In this document: in pieces, positions 1 through 5,013 of the stretch
Position numbering within the stretch: the stretch's first letter is position 1
Layout of the letters: every line of letters begins with the position of its first letter
Assembly: GCA_041672385.1 (NCBI GenBank)
Contig: JBAYZQ010000167.1
Coordinates: 1 to 5,013, forward strand
Reading direction: 5' to 3'
DNA length: 5,013 bases
Source of the DNA: JBAYZQ01 sp041672385
GTDB taxonomy: Bacteria > Spirochaetota > Spirochaetia > Sphaerochaetales > Sphaerochaetaceae
The notes under the pieces: generated by a model
What the model was told of the DNA's origin: nothing
What the model saw: only the letters and a program-made list of their open reading frames with translations
Database searches by the model: none
Program-made: the position numbers and the translations under genes

Positions 1-198
1 GCCTTTAGCTAATTTTAAAAGTGCTTCAATTTCAACCTTTGAATAGGGGAGAGTAATAAAACTTAATTGTTCATATTTTGTTGAAAGACCACTTCCAGAA
101 AGTCGAATTAAAACAGCATCCACCCCGTCTAAAGATGTTCCACTCATTAACCCAATAACCAATTTTGATTTTTGTTTTAAAAGATTGGTTAATATCAT
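1..198 (-). CDS. anmK: Anhydro-N-acetylmuramic acid kinase, N-terminal part (cut by window edge)
   Basis: This is the first 66 codons of a gene that continues beyond the left edge. Known role of the family: AnmK hydrolyses the 1,6-anhydro bond of anhydroMurNAc and phosphorylates it with ATP, giving MurNAc-6-phosphate in the cytoplasm. The frame is open from ATG at 198 to base 1. Residues 15-31 carry the AnmK hallmark: IGLMSGTSLDGVDAVLI, which contains the ATP-phosphate-binding GxMSGTSxDGxD motif (G16, S19-G20-T21-S22, D24-G25, D27). The start is supported by an SD, AGAGGT (209-204), five bases upstream. The ATG also overlaps the TGA stop of the upstream acetyltransferase gene as ATGA, suggesting translational coupling. 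The remaining roughly 300 residues expected for this family, including the catalytic Asp region, are outside the window. The identification rests on the motif and context and is strong. Completeness cannot be judged. Confidence 0.93.
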   Translation of the reverse strand, partial: MILTNLLKQKSKLVIGLMSGTSLDGVDAVLIRLSGSGLSTKYEQLSFITLPYSKVEIEALLKLAKG

Positions 199-674
199 TT
201 TTTACCTCTAATAAAATCTTTATAAACCCCAGGAGTAGAATCCGGTATTTCAATCGCATTAAAAGTTTTTTCATAAAAACCCTTAGGTCCTACACCCCCA
301 ATTATTGCATAACCATAACCCTCATTTCTCAAAGCTTGTAAACATTTAAATAACAAAGCCTTTCCAATTCCTTGTTTTTGTTCAGATTCTAAAACTTTAG
401 TTGGTCCAAAAAAATCAAGCTGAGTGGTATTATAACAAGCATAACCTAAAATTTCACTTTTTCTCGAAGCAACAAACAAAGATATTGGAGTTCTAGAAAA
501 ACAAACATCCACTTCGCCTTTTGCACTCAAAGTTGAATGTTTTTCAACCCAAGGTAATATTAAGAATTTATCAGGAGCCATAGCCCTAGAGATACACATA
601 CCTTGACTTTCAAGTTCTAAAATTAAATTGTTATAATCCGGTAAATCATAAAGTTTGACCAACATATCTGGCAT
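195..674 (-). CDS. GNAT-family N-acetyltransferase in the peptidoglycan salvage operon
   Basis: This encodes a 159-residue soluble protein with one GNAT fold. It would transfer an acetyl group from acetyl-CoA to an amine, and the substrate is unknown. The acetyl-CoA pyrophosphate-binding motif A is at residues 94-112, with the Q/RxxGxG/A signature Q99-K-Q-G102-I-G104. A beta strand follows (AIIGGVG, 123-129) and then a GFYEK segment (132-136) containing the Tyr that often acts near the thioester in GNATs. No signal peptide or membrane segment is visible. The first ATG (674) is preferred over Met4 because AAGGAA (686-681) lies six bases ahead of it. That SD overlaps the stop codon of nagZ, and the gene's own TGA overlaps the anmK start. 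Lying between nagZ and anmK, it may re-acetylate de-N-acetylated wall sugars (GlcN or MurN residues) so that they can enter the pathway, but this is inference. The GNAT assignment itself is firm. Confidence 0.88.
   Translation of the reverse strand: MPDMLVKLYDLPDYNNLILELESQGMCISRAMAPDKFLILPWVEKHSTLSAKGEVDVCFSRTPISLFVASRKSEILGYACYNTTQLDFFGPTKVLESEQKQGIGKALLFKCLQALRNEGYGYAIIGGVGPKGFYEKTFNAIEIPDSTPGVYKDFIRGKK
204..209 (-). promoter_or_regulatory. anmK ribosome binding site inside the end of the acetyltransferase gene
   Basis: AGAGGT on the minus strand lies five bases upstream of the anmK ATG and inside the last codons of the acetyltransferase gene. It fixes the anmK start at 198 despite the four-base gene overlap. 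Confidence 0.7.
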
Positions 675-680
675 AAATTT

Positions 681-687
681 TTCCTTA
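681..687 (-). promoter_or_regulatory. Acetyltransferase gene ribosome binding site overlapping the nagZ stop codon
   Basis: On the minus strand the bases read TAAGGAA. TAA (687-685) ends nagZ, and AAGGAA (686-681) is the SD six bases ahead of the acetyltransferase ATG at 674. It decides the start in favour of Met1 over Met4, and repeats the stop-within-SD arrangement seen at the namZ-nagZ junction. Confidence 0.75.
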
Positions 688-2220
688 TATTTCTACAGGC
701 AACTTACCTGTAGGTCTAAATCCATCAATTAAAAACTCGGCAATAATTTTAATTTCATCTTTTGTATATTCATAAGCAGCCAAAGAACAATCACTTACAT
801 CTTCAAGATACTTTAAATCATAAGGATTTCTTAAAGCTACAACAGTAATTGGAACCTTAAATTCCCTAAAAGCTTTAACCAGTTTGAGTTGTCCTTTATA
901 CAAATGAGCATTATAAGTTCCAAAGACAATACTTGTAATTTTAGATTTATCAACCTTTTCTAAACATCCTTTGATTTCTTCTTCAGTAGGATCTGAAGAA
1001 ACTGTTATAGAAATACCCTTAATTAATTTACCGATTTCTTCAGCAAAAGAAAGATTAATTGCTTCACTTGTAATGTTAGTTGCTCTAAACAAAGGAGGAG
1101 AAACAAAAAGTGGACAAGATCCTAAAGCCTGTCTATGACCTTTCACCAAAGTCAAACTAGCTTTTCTAATATTATATACGGTTTTACTATCCCGCTCTTT
1201 ATCTAATTTTATTAAAGAAGAACTACCAATATATTTCTTTTTATAGTCTAAAATTCTATTTAAAGAATCAGTCCAAGATTCTTTATTAAAATCTCCATTA
1301 TCAAAAGAATATTCAATTTGAATACAAGCCTCTATAGCTATTTTAGGATGATGACTGATGAATAATAGATCTGCTCCAGCCTTTAAAGCAGCAATTATCC
1401 CATTTACAGTTCCATAATAATTACTAATAGCCTTCATCTCCATACAATCTGAAAAAACCAAACCTTTGAAATCTAACTTTTTTCTTAAAAAATTGGTAAT
1501 TATCTCTTTACTCATAGTTGCTGGCAAAGAAGATGAATCTAGACTAGGATAAAGTATATGGGAAGTCATTATTGCAGGAACTCCAACCTCAATGGCTTTT
1601 TTAAAAGGAGGAAATTCAGTCTTTTCCAATTCCTTATAACTTTTCTCCACTTTAGGTAAATCTAAATGACTATCGGCGGAAGTATCACCATGCCCTGGAA
1701 AGTGTTTAGCAACACAGAGCAGGTTATTCTTTTCATATTCTCTTATTACTTTGGCTCCCATAGTTGCAACTATTTCAGCTTTATCAGAGAAACTTCTTAC
1801 CCCGATAACAGGATTTGATTTATTACAATTTACATCCAGAACTGGAGCTAAATTACAGTTAATACCTAAAGCTTGAAGTTGACTAGAGTTTATTTGAATA
1901 CATTTTTCAAGATAATCTATATTTTGAGTAGCAGTTAATGCCATAGCACCTGGAATATTGATACTATCCTCTCCTAGTCTAGTAACCATTCCACCTTCTT
2001 GGTCAATAGTAATAAAAGGGGGAATTCCAACTTCATCTATAATTAAATTATTAATATTGGATATTAACTTTTTTAGTTGAACCTCAGATTTAATATTATG
2101 AGCAAATAATATTACATTACCTATTTTATATTTTTTTACTGATTCTATGAATTCTGGACTCATTTCAGTCCCTGGAAACCCTACAATTAAATGTTGCCCT
2201 ATCTCTTTATTTAAATCCAC
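685..2220 (-). CDS. nagZ: Beta-N-acetylglucosaminidase NagZ, glycoside hydrolase family 3 (cytoplasmic form)
   Basis: This is a 511-residue GH3 enzyme. The family removes non-reducing terminal GlcNAc from GlcNAc-MurNAc or GlcNAc-anhydroMurNAc (with or without peptide). The N-terminal TIM-barrel domain covers about residues 1-335. It contains the substrate-binding IDQEGG (72-77, D73) and the NagZ signature KHFPGHGDT (172-180). D183-S-H185 follows, the Asp-His dyad that serves as general acid/base in NagZ enzymes. FSDCMEM (256-262) holds the predicted nucleophile D258. Residues of about 340-511 form a second, alpha/beta-like C-terminal domain, so this resembles the two-domain Bacillus type more than the single-domain E. 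coli enzyme of about 340 residues. There is no signal peptide or lipobox, so it is predicted to be cytoplasmic, unlike secreted B. subtilis NagZ. The start is GTG at 2220, supported by AAGGGG (2234-2229) eight bases upstream. It lies 12 bases after namZ and 10 bases before the acetyltransferase gene. Confidence 0.95.
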   Translation of the reverse strand: MDLNKEIGQHLIVGFPGTEMSPEFIESVKKYKIGNVILFAHNIKSEVQLKKLISNINNLIIDEVGIPPFITIDQEGGMVTRLGEDSINIPGAMALTATQNIDYLEKCIQINSSQLQALGINCNLAPVLDVNCNKSNPVIGVRSFSDKAEIVATMGAKVIREYEKNNLLCVAKHFPGHGDTSADSHLDLPKVEKSYKELEKTEFPPFKKAIEVGVPAIMTSHILYPSLDSSSLPATMSKEIITNFLRKKLDFKGLVFSDCMEMKAISNYYGTVNGIIAALKAGADLLFISHHPKIAIEACIQIEYSFDNGDFNKESWTDSLNRILDYKKKYIGSSSLIKLDKERDSKTVYNIRKASLTLVKGHRQALGSCPLFVSPPLFRATNITSEAINLSFAEEIGKLIKGISITVSSDPTEEEIKGCLEKVDKSKITSIVFGTYNAHLYKGQLKLVKAFREFKVPITVVALRNPYDLKYLEDVSDCSLAAYEYTKDEIKIIAEFLIDGFRPTGKLPVEI

Positions 2221-2228
2221 CTTATTTT

Positions 2229-2235
2229 CCCCTTA
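2229..2235 (-). promoter_or_regulatory. nagZ ribosome binding site overlapping the namZ stop codon
   Basis: On the minus strand the bases read TAAGGGG. TAA (2235-2233) is the namZ stop, and AAGGGG (2234-2229) is the SD for the GTG start of nagZ eight bases further on. It supports the GTG start, since no ATG is suitably placed, and suggests that ribosomes finishing namZ help initiate nagZ. Confidence 0.75.
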
Positions 2236-3366
2236 GTATAGATGATATTTTTTCTTTTCTAATTTATAAATATCCAAACTTTCTTTATAATTATTTAATA
2301 GTTTTTTTATACCCAAACTATTTAAATCTTTTTCAAAATTATTACCTAATAATTTTTTTGTATGAGATACGTTAGTTGGTTTTTTTTCTAATTCAAATTC
2401 AGGATAATTTTCCTTAAGATAATTTAATGTTTTTAAAGCAAAGGTTACAGGCCTAAAGGTTTTGTAATTAGTAATATGCAAAAATATGCCTTCACAAACC
2501 TGATTACAGTATTTATCAAAATGCGGTTTAAAAATATATGGAGTTGTAACAATACCTTCTATTTTTAAGTTATTTATATCTTTGGATAAAACTTTTGCTT
2601 TGATAAAAGGAGCCCCAATGATTTCAAAAGGATTGTAAGTCCCCCTTCCTTCGCTTAAATTGGTTCCTTCAAATAGACAGGTCCCACAATAAAGATAAGC
2701 TGTTTCAAAAGAAGTAATTGCTGGACTAGGTTTTATCCAAGCCCTATCTAACTCGTTAAAATAAAGATTTCTTTTCCAACCTTTCATTTTAACAATTTCA
2801 ATAACACAACCTAGGTTTTGTTCTTTATTAAAAAACAGCCCCAATTCTCCAATGGTTAAACCATATCTTATTGGCAAATTAGCTGGCCCAACAAATGAAG
2901 AAGATTTCTCGTCTAATATATTTCCCTCAATAACATTTCCACCTAAAATTAAAGGCCTATCTAAAATAATTAATTTCTTTTTTGCTTTTGCTAAAGTTTG
3001 TATAATAATTTTCAAAGTCGAAATGTAAGTGTAAAATCTCAAACCTAGATCTTGAATATCAAAAATAAGAATATCAAAAGTTTTGAGCATCTCTTCAGTA
3101 AAATCAAATTTTCCATCTTGATAAAGGCTAAAAATTGTTAAACCCGTTTTTAAATCGATTGTTTTATTAACACTTTCTCCAGCTTCATTTATTCCGTAAA
3201 AGCCATGCTCTGGAGCAAATAATGCTGAAAGATTATATTTATCACAAAGAATATCCAAACTGCACTCGTATTTTTTATTAATGGCATTTCTATTTGATAG
3301 TAAAGCTATTCTCTCTTTTATTAGTCTTTTTTCTTTTATAAAAGTATCGATTCCAAATTCAAACAT
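2233..3366 (-). CDS. namZ: Exo-beta-N-acetylmuramidase NamZ (DUF1343 / GH171 family), cytoplasmic form
   Basis: This is a 377-residue protein of the DUF1343 family. Its characterised member, B. subtilis NamZ (YbbC), cleaves MurNAc from non-reducing ends such as MurNAc-GlcNAc. Family landmarks, numbered from the chosen start, are: FGIDTF near residue 4; APEHGF (51-56); FDIQDLGLRFYTY (102-114) with D103, D106 and R110; LDRP (135-138); PIRYGLTIGEL (165-175); and the strongly conserved FEGTNLSEGRGT (232-243). The C-terminus ends in the usual Lys/Tyr-rich tail. No signal peptide is visible, so it probably acts in the cytoplasm. Another in-frame ATG lies 13 codons upstream at 3405. It would overlap the regulator gene by 35 bases, has no SD, and adds residues ahead of the point where the family normally begins. 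ATG 3366 is therefore preferred: it sits four bases after the regulator's stop, with only a weak, distant AGGT ahead, suggesting coupled translation. Confidence 0.9.
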   Translation of the reverse strand: MFEFGIDTFIKEKRLIKERIALLSNRNAINKKYECSLDILCDKYNLSALFAPEHGFYGINEAGESVNKTIDLKTGLTIFSLYQDGKFDFTEEMLKTFDILIFDIQDLGLRFYTYISTLKIIIQTLAKAKKKLIILDRPLILGGNVIEGNILDEKSSSFVGPANLPIRYGLTIGELGLFFNKEQNLGCVIEIVKMKGWKRNLYFNELDRAWIKPSPAITSFETAYLYCGTCLFEGTNLSEGRGTYNPFEIIGAPFIKAKVLSKDINNLKIEGIVTTPYIFKPHFDKYCNQVCEGIFLHITNYKTFRPVTFALKTLNYLKENYPEFELEKKPTNVSHTKKLLGNNFEKDLNSLGIKKLLNNYKESLDIYKLEKKKYHLY

Positions 3367-3370
3367 TTGT

Positions 3371-4231
3371 TTAGTTATACCTATTACCAAAGTGAGACAC
3401 TGCATGCCAAGTACTTGTTAATTTTTTCTCTGCGTCCTCACAATCTTGGGCTAATGTTGAAAAAATTATATCAACAACCACTAACTGTTCCAGTCTGCTT
3501 AAAGTTGCACTTTGCCTGAAAAGTGCCTCAGTATTTGGTATTTTAATAACAACATCTGCTAATTTGGATAGAGTATTATTTCCAACTCTGGTAATGGCTA
3601 TAATTTTTGCACCATTTTTTTTTGCTTGTTTTGCGCTTTCTGTGGCAACAAAAGTCTCTCCAGAATAAGAAAAAACAATTGCTAAGTCATTTTTCTTAAG
3701 AGAACTAGAAATAACTAATTGCATATCATAATCAAAAGAAACTTCAGCAGGAAAACCAAGCCTAGCTAATTTCATGTGCAAATCATTAGCAACGATACCC
3801 GAAGCTCCAGCTCCAGAAAGAAAAATTCGATTTGAGTTCTTAATTAATTCTATGGAAGCCAATAAATCCTTCTCACTTAGAAGGTCTTTTAAGGCCAATA
3901 AGGATTTACGAATAGTTTCGATCATTAAATCTGAAATTTCATTAATACCTTTTGCATCATTTAAATCAGTAAAGCTGTCATCTAAGTGATCAAAGCCTTT
4001 ACTATAAATTTCTTTTACAAAACAAATACTAAAATCATGATATCCAGAAAAACCAATATGTTTACAAAATCTAATAACTGCAGCAGGGCTTGAATTCGCT
4101 CTTTGAGCTAAAGAAGTAACATTATCATCAATAATTTTATCCGGGAATTCTAGTACAGCCTTTGCTACTTTCATTTCTGATCCAGATAAACTGGGAAGAA
4201 TTTGTTTAATTAATGTAATACATCCATCCAT
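3371..4231 (-). CDS. murR: MurR/RpiR-family transcriptional regulator (HTH + SIS domain)
   Basis: This is a 286-residue RpiR-type regulator and the first gene of the leftward operon. The N-terminal HTH_6 domain covers about residues 1-77. The recognition region SLAQRANSSPAAVIRFCKHI (40-59) leads into GFSGYHDF (60-67), typical of the family. A sugar-phosphate-binding SIS domain covers about 125-260, with LSGAGASG (138-145) and the SYSGET loop (188-193) that normally contacts the ligand phosphate. Known relatives such as E. coli MurR respond to MurNAc-6-phosphate, and the neighbouring genes make the same ligand plausible here. Activator and repressor modes both exist in the family. ATG 4231 is the only in-frame ATG upstream of the conserved region, because TGA precedes it in frame. 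It has no convincing SD, and an extended -10 element sits six bases upstream (see promoter). The RpiR call is certain; the specific MurR name rests on context. Confidence 0.9.
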   Translation of the reverse strand: MDGCITLIKQILPSLSGSEMKVAKAVLEFPDKIIDDNVTSLAQRANSSPAAVIRFCKHIGFSGYHDFSICFVKEIYSKGFDHLDDSFTDLNDAKGINEISDLMIETIRKSLLALKDLLSEKDLLASIELIKNSNRIFLSGAGASGIVANDLHMKLARLGFPAEVSFDYDMQLVISSSLKKNDLAIVFSYSGETFVATESAKQAKKNGAKIIAITRVGNNTLSKLADVVIKIPNTEALFRQSATLSRLEQLVVVDIIFSTLAQDCEDAEKKLTSTWHAVSHFGNRYN

Positions 4232-4267
4232 AAGTCCATCATAACACCATCATTTTTAAATTAGCAA
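4232..4267 (-). promoter_or_regulatory. Candidate extended -10 promoter of the murR-namZ-nagZ-GNAT-anmK operon
   Basis: Read on the minus strand, TTGCTA (4267-4262) matches the -35 consensus at four of six positions. After an 18-base spacer comes TATGAT (4243-4238), five of six to TATAAT, preceded by TGT (4246-4244), which makes it an extended -10. Only six bases separate the -10 from the ATG at 4231, so the predicted transcription start falls on the A of the start codon. This agrees with the absence of an SD. It is a prediction from motifs only. AT-rich DNA makes -10-like words common, but the extended TGn supports this one. Confidence 0.5.
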
Positions 4268-4282
4268 GAGAATAAAAAAATA

Positions 4283-4300
4283 TTTCACAATTTCCTGAAA
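4283..4300. promoter_or_regulatory. Candidate operator: inverted repeat TTTCA-N8-TGAAA midway between divergent promoters
   Basis: Perfect five-base arms (4283-4287 and 4296-4300) flank an eight-base spacer. The repeat starts 15 bases from the proposed murR -35 and ends 15 bases before the proposed kinase -35, so its centre (4291.5) is the exact midpoint. An 18-base dyad next to an RpiR-family gene is a reasonable binding site for that regulator, serving both transcription units. Five-base arms in AT-rich DNA can arise by chance, so the position is stronger evidence than the sequence. Confidence 0.35.
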
Positions 4301-4315
4301 AAAAAATCTATTTTC

Positions 4316-4343
4316 TTGATTATTCTTTTTTTCGTGCTAGTAT
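4316..4343 (+). promoter_or_regulatory. Candidate extended -10 promoter of the amino-sugar kinase gene
   Basis: TTGATT (4316-4321) is a plausible -35 box. It is followed by a 16-base spacer and TAGTAT (4338-4343) as the -10, preceded by TGC (4335-4337), giving an extended -10. The predicted start lies at about 4350-4351, on or next to the kinase ATG, and there is no SD in the 20 bases before the ATG. An alternative -10, TATAAA (4341-4346), would have a 19-base spacer and would leave even less room before the ATG. It is a motif-based prediction only. Confidence 0.45.
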
Positions 4344-4350
4344 AAATAAA

Positions 4351-5013
4351 ATGAATGATAATTTTTGGTACATAGGGTTGGACGGAGGAGCTACTAAATG
4401 TAGAGCAACTGTTTGTGATATTGAAAACAACCATATTTGTTCAAATATTGGAGAAAGTTCCAATATCTACTCTGTAGGTTATAATAAAGCTAAAGAAAAC
4501 ATTAGCTACTTAATTAATTATTGTATTGACCAAAACAAATTAGATTTTAATAAATGCATTTCTTGTTGCTTAGGAAGTGCTGGACTTTCAACTAAAGAAG
4601 ATATTCAAAAAGTAAATTCTTTTCTTAAGAATTTGCTTCCTAAATCAAAAATCTATATTTGCTCTGATGCAGAAATCTTATTAGTGGGTGGCCTACAAAA
4701 AAGTGAAGGCCTTGCTTTAATTTCTGGAACCGGTTCAATGGCAATTGGAAGAATGAATAATAAACTTTATCGAACCGGTGGTTTTGGTTGGAGACTTGGC
4801 GATGAAGGTTCCGCCTGGTGGATTTCTCACCAAGCAATTCTAAGAACCTTAAAGTCCAAAGAACATAGAGACCTCCCCACAAAACTTGATGAAAAACTAT
4901 TAATAAGCTTTGGATTTAATTCAATGAATGACTTTATAAGATTCTGTAATACTGAGGCTTGTACTAAAGCTATTGAAGCAACTTTTGCAAAGAAGGTTGA
5001 AGAAAGTTATTTA
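4351..5013 (+). CDS. BadF/BadG/BcrA/BcrD-type N-acetyl-amino-sugar kinase (GlcNAc and/or MurNAc kinase, MurK-like), N-terminal part
   Basis: This is the first 221 codons of a gene cut by the right edge; family members are usually about 300-330 residues. It has the ASKHA sugar-kinase fold with GLDGGATKCRA (9-19, phosphate-1 loop), LGSAGLS (74-80), CSDAEILLVGG (104-114, where D106 is the likely catalytic base), ALISGTGSMAIG (122-133, phosphate-2 loop) and GGFGWRLGDEGSAWW (143-157), which is diagnostic of the GlcNAc kinase branch. Clostridium acetobutylicum MurK, which phosphorylates both GlcNAc and MurNAc, belongs to this family. The divergent wall-sugar operon makes that dual role likely here, though GlcNAc alone or glucosamine is possible. 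There are eight Cys in the first 104 residues (C17, 22, 30, 58, 69, 72, 73, 104), which is many for a cytoplasmic kinase and perhaps reflects anaerobic life. ATG 4351 has no SD; a -10 element ends seven bases before it. No better in-frame start exists upstream of the phosphate loop. Confidence 0.92.
   Translation, partial: MNDNFWYIGLDGGATKCRATVCDIENNHICSNIGESSNIYSVGYNKAKENISYLINYCIDQNKLDFNKCISCCLGSAGLSTKEDIQKVNSFLKNLLPKSKIYICSDAEILLVGGLQKSEGLALISGTGSMAIGRMNNKLYRTGGFGWRLGDEGSAWWISHQAILRTLKSKEHRDLPTKLDEKLLISFGFNSMNDFIRFCNTEACTKAIEATFAKKVEESYL

Noticed and set aside
71..274. Open frame of 67 codons on the minus strand across the acetyltransferase-anmK junction
   Set aside because: It lies in a different frame over the end of the acetyltransferase gene and the start of anmK. 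Its translation has no recognisable features, whereas the anmK frame carries the clear GLMSGTSLDG motif.
3774..3989. Open frame of 71 codons on the plus strand
   Set aside because: It is fully antisense to murR, with no SD or family resemblance, and is explained as a shadow of the SIS-domain coding sequence.
4286..4290. TCACA (TGTGA on the minus strand) as a CRP-like half site
   Set aside because: The other half of TGTGA-N6-TCACA is absent on either side.
4297..4315. Second inverted repeat GAAAA-N9-TTTTC next to the candidate operator
   Set aside because: It consists almost wholly of A and T runs in AT-rich DNA and partly overlaps the better-placed TTTCA/TGAAA dyad, so it is most likely chance.
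4384..4403. GGAGGAG followed after seven bases by ATG-TAG, resembling an SD with a start-stop mini-ORF
   Set aside because: It lies inside the conserved DGGATKC kinase motif in another frame. The bases are fully explained by the protein sequence, and a start followed at once by stop encodes nothing.
4640..4882. Open frame of 80 codons on the minus strand
   Set aside because: It is antisense to the kinase gene, which carries convincing motifs across this whole stretch.
1..5013. Search for CRISPR arrays, tRNA genes, insertion sequences, riboswitches and rho-independent terminators
   Set aside because: I saw no repeated spacer pattern, tRNA-like cloverleaf, transposase, or GC-rich hairpin followed by a T-run. 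The gene junctions are too tight for terminators, and no gene-free stretch exceeds 119 bases.

Overview
The window is AT-rich, densely coding bacterial DNA. It uses the standard bacterial code: TGA ends one gene and TGG encodes Trp. No gap between genes exceeds about 120 bases. The low GC, the Shine-Dalgarno (SD) sites on most genes and the gene content suggest a low-GC Firmicute or a similar low-GC lineage, possibly anaerobic. This placement is inference, because no phylogenetic marker is present.

Layout: five genes run leftward (minus strand) as one apparent operon. In order of transcription they are a MurR/RpiR-type regulator (3371..4231), an exo-beta-N-acetylmuramidase of the DUF1343/NamZ family (2233..3366), a GH3 beta-N-acetylglucosaminidase NagZ (685..2220), a GNAT-family acetyltransferase (195..674) and the first 66 codons of anhydro-N-acetylmuramic acid kinase AnmK (1..198, running off the left edge). 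Spacing is 4, 12 and 10 bases, then a 4-base ATGA overlap. Divergent to them, on the plus strand, is the first 221 codons of a BadF/BadG-type amino-sugar kinase (4351..5013, running off the right edge). A 119-base divergent control region (4232..4350) separates the two units.

Function: together these genes form a peptidoglycan (cell-wall amino sugar) salvage module. NagZ removes GlcNAc from GlcNAc-MurNAc or GlcNAc-anhydroMurNAc. NamZ removes MurNAc from MurNAc-GlcNAc. The BadF-type kinase probably phosphorylates the free GlcNAc and/or MurNAc, and AnmK converts anhydroMurNAc to MurNAc-6-phosphate. Neither hydrolase has a visible signal peptide, so the breakdown appears to be cytoplasmic and to follow uptake of disaccharides or muropeptides. 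The expected MurQ etherase and a transporter are not in the window. The sugar-phosphate-sensing regulator probably controls both units.

The most interesting non-coding signal is the divergent region. Each side has an extended -10 element only 6-7 bases from its start codon and no SD, which suggests leaderless transcripts in both directions. An inverted repeat lies exactly midway between the two proposed -35 boxes.
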